DNA of 8,545 bases from Nitrospirota bacterium. GTDB lineage: Bacteria > NPL-UPA2 > JAADIA01. The notes under the pieces are model-generated. The model worked only from the letters and a program-made list of their open reading frames with translations, was not told the origin of the DNA and made no database searches. Where the stretch lies: the NCBI GenBank assembly GCA_013151555.1, contig JAADIA010000006.1:1-8545 (forward strand). The letters run 5' to 3'. This document shows, piece by piece, positions 1 through 6,275 of the stretch (positions are counted from its first letter, which is position 1; each line of letters starts with the position of its first letter). The position numbers and the translations under genes were made by a program.

Positions 1-496
1 TTTTTCCGGGTCGAGCCCGGCCTTTTTGAACATATCCTTGTTGTAAAATATTCCCAGGGGAATGATCCCTAAAGGAATCCCGTAATATTTGTCGTTATCT
101 TTTACTATATCCCAGGATTTCTTGACATAGTCCGATGTCTTTATTCCTATCTGGGCCAGGTCTTCGTTGGTAAACGACTTGAGATATAACCGGAACATTG
201 GGGGAGCATACGCAGCTACGTCAAATATTTCCGGTGGCTTGCCGACCAGGATGGAACTGCGGATCTTGCCGTAATAGGCTCCTCCCCAGGGCATGACCTG
301 AAAGTTTACCTGGATACCCGGATGAGTATCTATCGTTAAACTTCTGGATCATCTCTCCTGCGACGGCACCCTCCGGACCTGTTTTTCGGCTCCAGTAGTT
401 TACCACTACGGGTTTCTTTGCCGCCATTGCCGTTAAAGCTATACCTGAGATAAGGAATATTATTCCTAAGATAGAAGTTACCCTCAAAAATTTCAT
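1..496 (-). pseudogene. ABC transporter substrate-binding protein (family 1, sugar type), 5' part, frameshifted
   Basis: The start is ATG at 496-494, with a strong GGAGGAGGT ribosome site at 513-505. A Sec signal peptide follows (hydrophobic residues about 8-22, likely cleavage after the AMA at about 23-25). The mature N-terminus has the NYW...GPEG...IQKFND pattern of the UgpB-like extracellular solute-binding family, which captures sugars or related solutes for an ABC importer. After residue 55 the frame is lost at a GATA-GATA duplication (plus-strand TATCTATC, 327-334), and the shifted frame stops near 221. Removing one 4-bp copy restores an open frame of 109 more codons to the window edge. 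Its motifs fit the family: THPGIQVNF, MPWGGAYYG, a KPPEIFDV stretch, YYGIPLGI, and FYNKDMFKKAGLDPEK. Family members are usually about 400-450 residues, so the gene continues past the left edge. The call as disrupted is firm unless the duplication is a sequencing or assembly error. The transported solute cannot be told. Confidence 0.85.
327..334 (-). repeat. 4-bp tandem duplication causing the frameshift
   Basis: The plus strand reads TATCTATC (GATAGATA on the coding strand). Deleting one unit rejoins the two homologous halves of the substrate-binding protein with no other change: the FND end runs directly into THPGIQV. This looks like replication slippage creating a second copy. With only two units it is not a typical phase-variable tract. 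Confidence 0.8.
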
Positions 497-572
497 TCTT
501 CTTTACCTCCTCCTTGGGTTGGCTTTCGTAAGGGGCTGAATTTTTCCCGGCTCTTTTAGATGCCGGTCTCGT

Positions 573-588
573 TATGATTTATATCACA
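573..588. promoter_or_regulatory. Palindromic operator-like site overlapping the -10 element
   Basis: TATGA-N6-TCACA differs by one base from the CRP-type consensus TGTGA-N6-TCACA. It lies exactly over the -10 box of the transporter promoter. A bound protein there would be expected to block rather than activate transcription. The regulator is unknown, and chance occurrence in AT-rich DNA is possible. Confidence 0.4.
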
Positions 589-606
589 TTCTAAATATGC
601 TGTCAA
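578..606 (-). promoter_or_regulatory. Sigma-70-type promoter of the substrate-binding protein gene
   Basis: Read on the minus strand, a perfect -35 TTGACA (606-601) is followed by a 17-base spacer and a -10 TATAAA (583-578, one mismatch to consensus). The predicted start is near 571, giving a leader of about 75 bases before the ATG at 496. The promoter is intact, so the damaged gene is probably still transcribed. Confidence 0.75.
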
Positions 607-776
607 AGATAAAGGGTATGGTCTCCATGAGGGGAATATCTGGGTTGAGTGAGGACAGGTGATTGCCGGCAGGGAAATCTCCTAAAAGCGTCTGACCGTA
701 AAGATGAAGATTAGGGGCGTCTGGACGGGTAGTGGATAGTATGATAAACTGAAGCCGGGGTTTTTAGTGTGTCTAT

Positions 777-793
777 CCGTGCCGGAGGCACGG
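777..793 (+). other. Perfect short hairpin just upstream of hypA
   Basis: CCGTGCC and GGCACGG form a 7-bp GC-rich stem around a GGA loop. It ends 12 bases before the hypA ribosome site (806-810). No T-run follows, so it is not an intrinsic terminator. It could shield the mRNA 5' region or modulate translation. The rest of 497-815 shows no gene and no convincing hypA promoter. Confidence 0.5.
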
Positions 794-815
794 CAAGTTA
801 AATCCGGAGGATGTT

Positions 816-1112
816 ATGCACGAATGGGGAATTACTAAATCAATAGTGGAAAGTATTGTCAAGGGAGCACAGAAGCATGATTTGAAGAGAGTGGATAAGG
901 TTCGGTTGTCGATAGGGGAATCTACAGAGCTCACTCCTGAGTCTTTGGAATTCTGTTTTCAGTGTCTGAGCAAAGGGACGGTTGCTGAGAGAGCTACCTT
1001 GGAGATAAGGAAAAGCCAGGGAAGAGAAATTACTATTGATTCTCTGGAAGGAGAACGGGAGGGGGACATGCCCGGTGAAGATGTAAATTCTCACGAAGGT
1101 GGAACTTTATGA
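816..1112 (+). CDS. hypA: HypA-like hydrogenase nickel chaperone lacking the zinc ribbon
   Basis: HypA delivers nickel to [NiFe]-hydrogenase precursors (and to urease in some species), working with HypB in the cytoplasm. The 98-residue product starts with the family's MHE nickel-binding signature (His2, Glu3). It continues with a typical HypA N-terminal fold (KVRLSIGE at about 28-35, then ESLEFCF...LSKGT at 42-54 and LEI at 62-64). Family members then carry about 35-40 residues with two CxxC pairs that bind structural zinc. Here LEIRK runs straight into SQGREITIDSLEGE, which resembles the final strand of normal HypA, and no CxxC pair follows. A tail of about 18 polar residues ends the protein. 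GGAGG at 806-810 lies 5 bases before the ATG and supports the start. No hypB or hydrogenase gene is visible. The family call is firm; function without the zinc site is uncertain, and it may be a decaying gene. Confidence 0.85.
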   Translation: MHEWGITKSIVESIVKGAQKHDLKRVDKVRLSIGESTELTPESLEFCFQCLSKGTVAERATLEIRKSQGREITIDSLEGEREGDMPGEDVNSHEGGTL

Positions 1113-1152
1113 ATGTCTTAACCGGCTGAGCAGGTTACACTGCCTGGTCCTT

Positions 1153-1194
1153 CCCGGTGTTCTGATAACTGTCCGGGCTCTATCTTGTTTTTTT
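1153..1194 (+). terminator. Weak candidate terminator after hypA
   Basis: CCCGG (1153-1157) can pair with CCGGG (1173-1177), and a run of seven T lies at 1188-1194. The loop is long (15 bases) and the T-run is 10 bases away from the stem, so this is a poor match to an intrinsic terminator. It is listed because it is the only candidate between hypA and the promoter at 1264. The rest of 1113-1263 shows nothing else recognisable. Confidence 0.2.
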
Positions 1195-1263
1195 AAGATT
1201 TCTCTCTTAAAATCAGCTTAGGAGGGAAAAAGGTTTTTACCCGGTCTGACCGTGTTAGATATC

Positions 1264-1293
1264 TTGACAGGTATATAAATTATATGGTATACT
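1264..1293 (+). promoter_or_regulatory. Near-consensus sigma-70 promoter for the FrhB-family gene
   Basis: TTGACA (1264-1269, perfect) is followed by an 18-base spacer and TATACT (1288-1293, one mismatch). Transcription should start near 1300, giving a leader of about 118 bases. This makes the FrhB-family gene its own unit rather than dependent on hypA transcription. Confidence 0.8.
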
Positions 1294-1303
1294 CACCTCA
1301 AGC

Positions 1304-1335
1304 AGGAAGGGAAAGCATCTACTTTTTGCCTTCCT
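1304..1335 (+). other. 5' leader stem-loop of the FrhB-family mRNA
   Basis: AGGAAGG (1304-1310) pairs perfectly with CCTTCCT (1329-1335), and an inner AAAG/CTTT pairing extends the stem after a small bulge. It falls within a few bases of the predicted transcript start, so it may protect the 5' end. No known riboswitch is recognised in 1300-1418. Confidence 0.4.
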
Positions 1336-1418
1336 TCGTTATGTTTTTCACAACCCTGAGAGGATTTCAGAAAAGGGGAGAGGGCAAAGAGTAACTCAGA
1401 GTCCCCAAAGGAGGAGCC

Positions 1419-2552
1419 GTGGCTGAAGAAGATATAAAGAGTTTCCACGATCTTATCACTGAAGTTCATGAAAAAGGACTCTGTGGAAAATGCGGGGGCT
1501 GTGTTTCTTTTTGTTCGGCAGGGGATCTGAATGCTCTGGAGATAGGGGATGATGATGCTCCCCGGTTTGTCGATGAGGAAAGGTGTCTGAAATGTGGTAT
1601 CTGTTACCTCATCTGTCCCCAGATGAAGGCTCTGAATCCTGAGTTGAAAGAAGCCTTTGGCTGGAAGCCTCCGATTGGTTCTTATCGTTCCCTTCACTCG
1701 GCCCGGACCACGGACGAGAGGATAAAGAAAGTATGCACTGATGGGGGGGTAGTAACCTCGCTTCTCGCGTATGCCTTGAAGAAAGGGATTATTCAGGGAG
1801 CTATCGTTTCCCGGAAGATTGGCCCCTTTGCCCGCCAGCCGGTGATTGTTACCGACCCCGATGAGTTGATAGAAGCTGCCGGCTCTCATTTCGAAGAATC
1901 TTCTCACTTGGAGGAGATAGGACGCCAGTATGCTACTTATTCACCGGCCATCCGGGAAGTGAGAAATTTAGGGAAGAGTGATCTGCAAAGGATTGCTTTA
2001 GTGGGTACTCCCTGTCAGGTCTATACGGTGAGAAAGATGCAGTATCTCAAGGTGCTCCCGGCGGACACCATTGTCTTGACTATCGGACTTTTTTGTATGG
2101 AAAACTTCTCTTTTGATGACCGGGCCCGAAAGAGATTGGAAAAATCGCTGAAGATAAGATTGGATAAGGTAGAAAAGCTAAATATCAAGGATGATGTCAT
2201 CGCTACTCTGGTCGGAGGCGAGGTTGTCCATCTGCCCTTCGAGGCGGTGGACGAAATTGCCCGCCCGGCCTGTATGGGCTGTCCGGATTTCGCCAATGAT
2301 TATGCGGATATCTCGGTGGGAGGGTTAGGGTCGCCGGATGGTTATACTACTACCTTGGTCAGAACTGTCTTCGGTGAAAAATTATACAACGGCGCTAAAA
2401 GTCAGAACGATATTGAAGAGTTGTCTTTCCGGAGCCATGAAGAAATGAGAATTCATAAGACCAAAGCCATGGCCAGGATTATTGCTTTTGCCAAGAGGAA
2501 GAAGGAAAGAGCCAAAAAATATGTAAGCTTGGACTTCAGAAGCGATAAATAA
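1419..2552 (+). CDS. Coenzyme F420 hydrogenase/dehydrogenase beta subunit (FrhB) family protein
   Basis: This is a cytoplasmic iron-sulfur flavoprotein of the FrhB/FpoF/FdhB superfamily, which passes electrons between iron-sulfur clusters and a soluble carrier (F420 or another acceptor) through FAD. The 377-residue product has an N-terminal two-cluster ferredoxin part with C22-x2-C25-x2-C28-x3-C32 and C56-x2-C59-x2-C62-x3-C66-P. The FrhB N-domain follows (GSYRSLHSAR at 87-96, CTDGGVVTSLL at 106-116). The C-domain has GTPCQ at 196-200, C226, C285-x2-C288 and a D-ISVGGLGSPDGYTT stretch at 297-311. C199, C226, C285 and C288 are placed to hold a third cluster. The start is GTG at 1419, with AGGAGGA at 1409-1415. 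The gene stands alone, without the large or small hydrogenase subunits or HdrA. The family is certain; the electron partner and the use of F420 are not shown by the sequence. Confidence 0.9.
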   Translation: MAEEDIKSFHDLITEVHEKGLCGKCGGCVSFCSAGDLNALEIGDDDAPRFVDEERCLKCGICYLICPQMKALNPELKEAFGWKPPIGSYRSLHSARTTDERIKKVCTDGGVVTSLLAYALKKGIIQGAIVSRKIGPFARQPVIVTDPDELIEAAGSHFEESSHLEEIGRQYATYSPAIREVRNLGKSDLQRIALVGTPCQVYTVRKMQYLKVLPADTIVLTIGLFCMENFSFDDRARKRLEKSLKIRLDKVEKLNIKDDVIATLVGGEVVHLPFEAVDEIARPACMGCPDFANDYADISVGGLGSPDGYTTTLVRTVFGEKLYNGAKSQNDIEELSFRSHEEMRIHKTKAMARIIAFAKRKKERAKKYVSLDFRSDK

Positions 2553-2639
2553 TTGTGCCCCCAGCCCGTCAGATACGTCCTCTCTCTTCTTTTTCTCCTT
2601 AGGAATGATTATTGAAATAGCGTTTTTTAACCTACCCCT

Positions 2640-2735
2640 GTGTTAAAACACGCAGACTTAGGAAATTCCCGATAACTTTACCTCTCGAACCCCAGCCTCC
2701 CCATTTTTTCTAACGCATTGCTAACACGACAGTTA
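2640..2735 (+). promoter_or_regulatory. Candidate upstream activator sites for the sigma-54 promoter
   Basis: Two related elements share AACACG-CAG-TTA. One is at 2647-2660, where GTGTT-AA-AACAC (2640-2651) also forms a palindrome. The other is at 2723-2735, inside TAAC-N6-GTTA (2722-2735). They are 76 bases apart, close to whole helical turns, and lie about 65-160 bases upstream of the predicted start, where enhancer-binding proteins usually bind. This is inference; no specific regulator is recognised. The stretch 2553-2639 shows neither gene nor clear terminator. Confidence 0.35.
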
Positions 2736-2774
2736 TATCTTTTTGCTCTTTTTTATCCTCATATCTGATATAGC

Positions 2775-2790
2775 TGGCACGAGAATTGCA
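2775..2790 (+). promoter_or_regulatory. Sigma-54 (RpoN) promoter of the nine-heme cytochrome gene
   Basis: TGGCACG-N4-TTGCA matches the -24/-12 sigma-54 consensus exactly (GG at 2776-2777, GC at 2788-2789, standard spacing). Transcription should start near 2800. Expression would therefore require an ATP-dependent enhancer-binding activator, that is, a signal-gated system. Confidence 0.85.
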
Positions 2791-2803
2791 GTATAATTAG
2801 GAC

Positions 2804-2939
2804 GTAGGGGTGTGGGCGAAAAAGTCTGTCCCTACAGGATTTGAATTTAAGTTAGTTCTGAAAGAAGTGAGGGCTAACTTTAAAGGAATTTCAAAGTTGC
2901 TCCTTATCTTAAGTAACCTTTATATGTAGAAAGGAGTAA
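2804..2939 (+). promoter_or_regulatory. Structured 5' leader that can hide the ribosome site
   Basis: The leader of about 140 bases holds several pairings. GTAGGG (2804-2809) pairs with CCCTAC (2830-2835) at the very 5' end. AAGTTAG (2849-2855) pairs with CTAACTT (2874-2880). AACTTT (2876-2881) pairs with AAAGTT (2893-2898), which excludes the previous one. TTGCTCCTT (2897-2905) pairs over 9 positions, including one G-U, with AAGGAGTAA (2931-2939), which covers the Shine-Dalgarno sequence. Overlapping alternatives of this kind are typical of leaders that control translation. No known riboswitch family is recognised. Confidence 0.45.
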
Positions 2940-2942
2940 GAC

Positions 2943-4457
2943 ATGAAAAGTCAAGAGCTAATATTGGTTGTAGGTCTTATCCTGACTTCAGGGATAGTGT
3001 TGGGGGGCTGCAAAACCGAGGAAGTTGTGGCGCCTACCCTGCCATCTCCAACATCCACTACTACGCCGGTTCCTAAAGCACCCATGTCCGCAGCGGTTTC
3101 TCAACTGAAATGTCTGTCCTGTCATGCTGATGTCCATGCCAAGTGGAAGGGAAGTCCTCATGCCAAGACCCAGGCCGATCCGGCCGGTGAGCTGGGCGAA
3201 GAACGGGCCGGGCAGACTCCGGAAGAGGTAATCCATGGTGAGGATGCCGAAGACTGTATTGCCTGTCATGCTCCTACCGCGGTATTGGCTAACGGCGGGA
3301 TGAACGAAGTCCAGGCGTTGGAGTACTTCTTTACCACGGAAGATGGGAAGTTTACCAAGGATACGGTTCCGGTCCATAGCTCCGAGTGGCCTAACGTTGC
3401 TTGCATTGTCTGCCATAAGGTGCCCGATAACCACCCGACAACTATACCTACCCGGGCCCTCTTTAATTCTCAGACCGGGAAGTATGCCTCTGTGGACAGC
3501 GTCAGCGAACTCTGCGGGCAGTGTCATGGCAACCTGCGCTTCCCTGACACGGACCATCGGACTTATAATGCCTGGACAACCAGTAAGCATGCCAAGACCC
3601 AGGCCGATCCGGCCGGTGAGCTGGGAGAAGAACGGGCCGGGCAGACTCCGGAAGAGGTAATCCATGGGGAGGATGCGGAGAATTGTATTGCCTGCCATGC
3701 TCCCACAGCGGTATTGGCTAACGGCGGGATGAGCGAAGTCCAGGCGTTGGAGTACTTCTTCACCACGGAAGATGGGAAGTTCACCAAGGATACGGCTCCG
3801 GTCCATAGCTCCGAGTGGCCTAACGTTGCTTGCATTGCCTGTCACGACCAGCATAACCCCGGGGAACCTGCATACTTCAACTCTTCGACCAAGAAACATG
3901 AACCGATGAAGAATACCAGCGAACTCTGTGGGCAGTGTCATGGCAGCCTGCGCTTCCCTGACACAGATCATCTTAGCTATAATATCCGGACCGGCACCGG
4001 CGGCATCGGCGTACCGGATCAGCGGACGATGCCCGGGGCTACCTGTACCGATTGCCACATGTTCGTAAGCAAAGTCGATGACAGCAACTCGGCCACGTTC
4101 CATGGCCATACCTGGGCCATTACGGTGCAGGAGGCAGATGGCAAGAGCACAACCTCATGCACCCGTTGCCATGCCGGCAGCAAGGATGCAGCAAAGGCCA
4201 AGGCCATTATCAGTGCCTACAAGTCGGGTTTCCAGGCGCTTGATGTCACTGCTCAGAAGAACGTTGCTGCGGCCGCGGAAGCCATGAAAGGCATCCAGGA
4301 TAAAGTCCTGCAGGCTAAACTTAAGGAAGCCCGGCACAATCTAACTTATGCAGAATCTGACGAGAGCGGTGGTTTTCATAACCATAAGTACCTTATGGCC
4401 TTGGTGAAGGATGCCAATGACAAAGCACGAGAGATTCTATCTACCTTAGGGAAATAG
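2943..4457 (+). CDS. Nine-heme c-type cytochrome lipoprotein with internal duplication
   Basis: This is an exported electron-transfer protein. The N-terminus is a lipoprotein signal (hydrophobic 6-22, lipobox LGGC with Cys23 to be lipidated), followed by a Thr/Pro linker (about 30-47). Nine CxxCH heme-attachment motifs begin at residues 57, 105, 154, 191, 248, 297, 329, 368 and 406. Residues 73-209 and 216-347 are near-copies carrying hemes 2-4 and 5-7. The C-terminal part (ATCTDCHM at 366-373, distal His residues, CTRCH at 406, then helices ending in GGFHNHKY) resembles the rear half of NrfA-type nitrite reductases. The catalytic CxxCK heme of NrfA is absent, so electron transfer is more likely than nitrite reduction. 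The start ATG has AAGGAG at 2931-2936. It is driven by the sigma-54 promoter. Base and codon use looks GC-richer than in the neighbouring genes. Partner and localisation (inner or outer membrane) are inferred, not shown. Confidence 0.9.
   Translation: MKSQELILVVGLILTSGIVLGGCKTEEVVAPTLPSPTSTTTPVPKAPMSAAVSQLKCLSCHADVHAKWKGSPHAKTQADPAGELGEERAGQTPEEVIHGEDAEDCIACHAPTAVLANGGMNEVQALEYFFTTEDGKFTKDTVPVHSSEWPNVACIVCHKVPDNHPTTIPTRALFNSQTGKYASVDSVSELCGQCHGNLRFPDTDHRTYNAWTTSKHAKTQADPAGELGEERAGQTPEEVIHGEDAENCIACHAPTAVLANGGMSEVQALEYFFTTEDGKFTKDTAPVHSSEWPNVACIACHDQHNPGEPAYFNSSTKKHEPMKNTSELCGQCHGSLRFPDTDHLSYNIRTGTGGIGVPDQRTMPGATCTDCHMFVSKVDDSNSATFHGHTWAITVQEADGKSTTSCTRCHAGSKDAAKAKAIISAYKSGFQALDVTAQKNVAAAAEAMKGIQDKVLQAKLKEARHNLTYAESDESGGFHNHKYLMALVKDANDKAREILSTLGK
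3159..3569 (+). repeat. Internal duplication, copy 1 (hemes 2-4)
   Basis: This stretch encodes residues 73-209 of the cytochrome. Its first 260 bases or so match copy 2 at an offset of 429 bases without gaps. I count about 16 differences, mostly at third codon positions. The middle is diverged and 15 bases longer than in copy 2, and a conserved block around CGQCH and FPDTDH follows. Confidence 0.9.
3588..3983 (+). repeat. Internal duplication, copy 2 (hemes 5-7)
   Basis: This stretch encodes residues 216-347. It begins at the same HAKTQADP segment as copy 1, but the CLSCH heme that precedes copy 1 has no counterpart here. The duplicated unit is therefore a three-heme block rather than the whole front domain. 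Confidence 0.9.
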
Positions 4458-4475
4458 GAGCCTAATCTGGATTTA

Positions 4476-4491
4476 TTCACTTCTCAGTGAA
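4476..4491 (+). other. Small perfect hairpin after the cytochrome gene
   Basis: TTCACT and AGTGAA form a 6-bp stem around TCTC, 18 bases past the stop codon. It is too AT-rich and lacks a T-run, so it is not convincing as a terminator alone. It may stabilise the 3' end of the message. Confidence 0.35.
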
Positions 4492-4514
4492 CAATCTACC
4501 TGAAGGGTCGCATG

Positions 4515-4537
4515 ATTAAAACGCTTAGCGTTTTAAT
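4515..4537. terminator. Perfect 10-bp inverted repeat, likely terminator or attenuator
   Basis: ATTAAAACGC and GCGTTTTAAT pair perfectly around a TTA loop. The A-run on the left arm and TTTT in the right arm give the look of a bidirectional intrinsic terminator, though no long T-tract follows the stem. It separates the nine-heme cytochrome from the membrane gene pair, so it may end that transcript or let only part of it through. No strong promoter is visible in 4538-4625. Confidence 0.5.
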
Positions 4538-4625
4538 TCAATTCTCTATCCCCATATTTCTACTATCTCTTTTGCTTGCATTTTAATAGCCTGAGCTGTT
4601 ATACGATTCACTATGGAGAGGGAGG

Positions 4626-6275
4626 ATGAATAATAACCGTCTTAGCAAAGCAGGACACTTCTCAGGCTTGTTTCTCATCCTGCTCTTGCTCTTTATGGCC
4701 AGAGGTTTTCTGGGTACCCACCCTTTATTGAGTGGTTCCAGCTTCCTCTTCTTCTCTATCTTATACCTGATCGCTACCTTGGTTTCCCGGGAAAATTACT
4801 TCCTCTATCCGGTGATGTTCTTCGGGGCGCTTTCTTACTATCTCTTTCTTTATTTCTTTGGGACTTCTCCTGCTGCTTTTCCGGCCTTTTCCCTCCTTCT
4901 GGTCTTTGTTCTTCTCCTGGCGGCCTATCTTCTGGAAAGGGGCGATAAGAAAATATATGCTATCCCTTTAGAGAAGGGGATGGCGGTAACGGTTTTAATA
5001 TTTACGTTCTGGATAGTGAGGGGCGGATATTTTACTTCCTGGAAAACTATCCCGGTAATCACTTTTCTGGGCTATGCTCTCCTTTATTATCTCAGAAATA
5101 AATTTTCCCGCAGAAGGGGAGCTCTTTATATCTCTTTATTTTATTTCTCGGCCTTTTATCTTTTCCTCCTCTACGGAATTAAATATATTGCCCCCGGCTA
5201 CTACGGATTTTTCCTCCTGGCCTTGGCTGCCCTGTGGCTGTTTGCCGGAACTGTTCTTCGCCGCTCAAAGGGAATAGGTCATAGCCTGCCTTTCTATATA
5301 ATTAGTTTCCTGATAGTTTTTCTTTCTTTCTTCTATTCCGGCCGGGAGCCTTCCCTGCTCCTCGCCTCCTTAGTTATCACTTCCCTTATTTACCGGCTGG
5401 CCCTTAACCGGGTAAGAAGCCTGAGTAAGTTGAGGGAGCCGACCTTCTCTGAAAGGGTAGTGGATAAAGTTCTTCTGGCCATTGCTGATTTGCCGGCTTA
5501 TTTCTGCCTGGGCATATTGATCTATTATAAATTTGCTCTCACTCTGACCAATATGGTGATTGTTCTTATCTATTTCTTGCTCTATTTGGTAGTTGCCCGC
5601 GAGAGCAAAATAACCTTCCTCCGGATAAGGAACCATTACCTTTATCTTTCCGGAATCTTTCTCGGCATATTTTATTTCCTGCTTCTTTTCTCCATCCGGC
5701 CTCTTGCCGATCTGCAGTTGCGCTTGATGTTCTCTCTGCCTTTATTGTTTGGTATCCTTATTTTTGCCCGTTCGATGGATAAGCGAGGAGAGGTTATCCT
5801 GTCCGGTTCCGCCCTCGACCTCGGTTATCTGATGGTATCTGTGGTTTTCATCCTCTCTTTCCTGAGCCGGGATTACTCCCCGGCAAAGGCGGCTATCCTA
5901 TCAGGGCTTTTTCTCATCACCTATCTTATTTTCATGAAGACATGCCGGAGAGGTGACTTTATTTTTACTCTGACTATTATTGGAAGCTATGGTTATTATA
6001 ATCTTTTGAGTGGTCTGGGAACGAAGCTGCAGAATTTAGGAGTTTTCTTTCTTCCCCCGGGCTTGGCCTTGATTATAGCCGGGTATTTATTACAACGGCG
6101 GGGAATTCCTTTAGCCAAGGTATTCTATATAGCTTCGCTGCTGGTCGCTTTCATTTCCATCTATCTTTCTCGTCATTTTTCGGAAAGATATATTTTATCC
6201 CTCTCGGTCTGGGCTTTTTCCTATCTCTTAATAGCTCAGGCGATGGTCAGTAAGAGAAGGAGGGCAGAGATTTGA
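4626..6275 (+). CDS. Polytopic membrane protein of about 20 TM segments, family not recognised
   Basis: I do not recognise a known family. The 549-residue product is almost wholly hydrophobic, with about 20 predicted membrane segments (for example 11-29, 39-53, 58-78, 85-103, 141-156, 165-183, 191-209, 307-323, 336-355, 366-381, 397-413, 421-437, 443-461, 473-488, 498-513, 522-540). Short basic loops (SRRR, LRRSK, CRR, QRR) separate them. A four-helix unit recurs about every 100-115 residues, starting near 39, 141, 307 and 421, with a shortened unit near 243. There are no heme motifs, no CxxC and no nucleotide-binding motif. The start ATG directly follows GGAGG, so the upstream GGAG at 4615-4618 (7-base spacing) is the more likely ribosome site. 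Its stop overlaps the next start (TGATG), and that gene's membrane part has the same repeat, so the two products probably assemble together. A quinone-facing or scaffold role is only a guess. Confidence 0.85.
   Translation: MNNNRLSKAGHFSGLFLILLLLFMARGFLGTHPLLSGSSFLFFSILYLIATLVSRENYFLYPVMFFGALSYYLFLYFFGTSPAAFPAFSLLLVFVLLLAAYLLERGDKKIYAIPLEKGMAVTVLIFTFWIVRGGYFTSWKTIPVITFLGYALLYYLRNKFSRRRGALYISLFYFSAFYLFLLYGIKYIAPGYYGFFLLALAALWLFAGTVLRRSKGIGHSLPFYIISFLIVFLSFFYSGREPSLLLASLVITSLIYRLALNRVRSLSKLREPTFSERVVDKVLLAIADLPAYFCLGILIYYKFALTLTNMVIVLIYFLLYLVVARESKITFLRIRNHYLYLSGIFLGIFYFLLLFSIRPLADLQLRLMFSLPLLFGILIFARSMDKRGEVILSGSALDLGYLMVSVVFILSFLSRDYSPAKAAILSGLFLITYLIFMKTCRRGDFIFTLTIIGSYGYYNLLSGLGTKLQNLGVFFLPPGLALIIAGYLLQRRGIPLAKVFYIASLLVAFISIYLSRHFSERYILSLSVWAFSYLLIAQAMVSKRRRAEI

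Noticed and set aside
640-700. GGACAGG...CGGCAGGG stretch upstream of hypA, looking like part of a nickel/cobalt or glycine riboswitch
   Set aside because: I could not find the required set of conserved junction bases and pairings. Only short GC-rich fragments match.
1109-1129. ATGA overlap after hypA as a possible start of hypB
   Set aside because: The frame stops after six codons, and no HypB motif (GxxGxGKT or the His/Cys-rich N-terminus) follows in any frame.
1293-1907. Minus-strand open frame across the FrhB leader and 5' half
   Set aside because: It overlaps a strong plus-strand promoter and well-conserved iron-sulfur motifs, and its product shows no recognisable domain.
2988-4109. 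Long minus-strand open frame (about 373 codons) opposite the nine-heme cytochrome
   Set aside because: The plus strand has nine heme motifs, a lipobox and a ribosome site. The antisense frame has no recognisable domain, and its own internal repeat merely mirrors the duplication of the real gene.
2943-4457. Calling the nine-heme cytochrome a nitrite reductase (NrfA)
   Set aside because: The rear half resembles NrfA, but the catalytic CxxCK heme site is missing and the heme count and duplication differ, so the enzyme name is not supported.
4613-4633. Six-codon minigene (ATG GAG AGG GAG GAT GAA TAA) overlapping the start of the 20-TM protein gene
   Set aside because: It is a by-product of the purine-rich ribosome site, with no ribosome site of its own and nothing to suggest a leader peptide.
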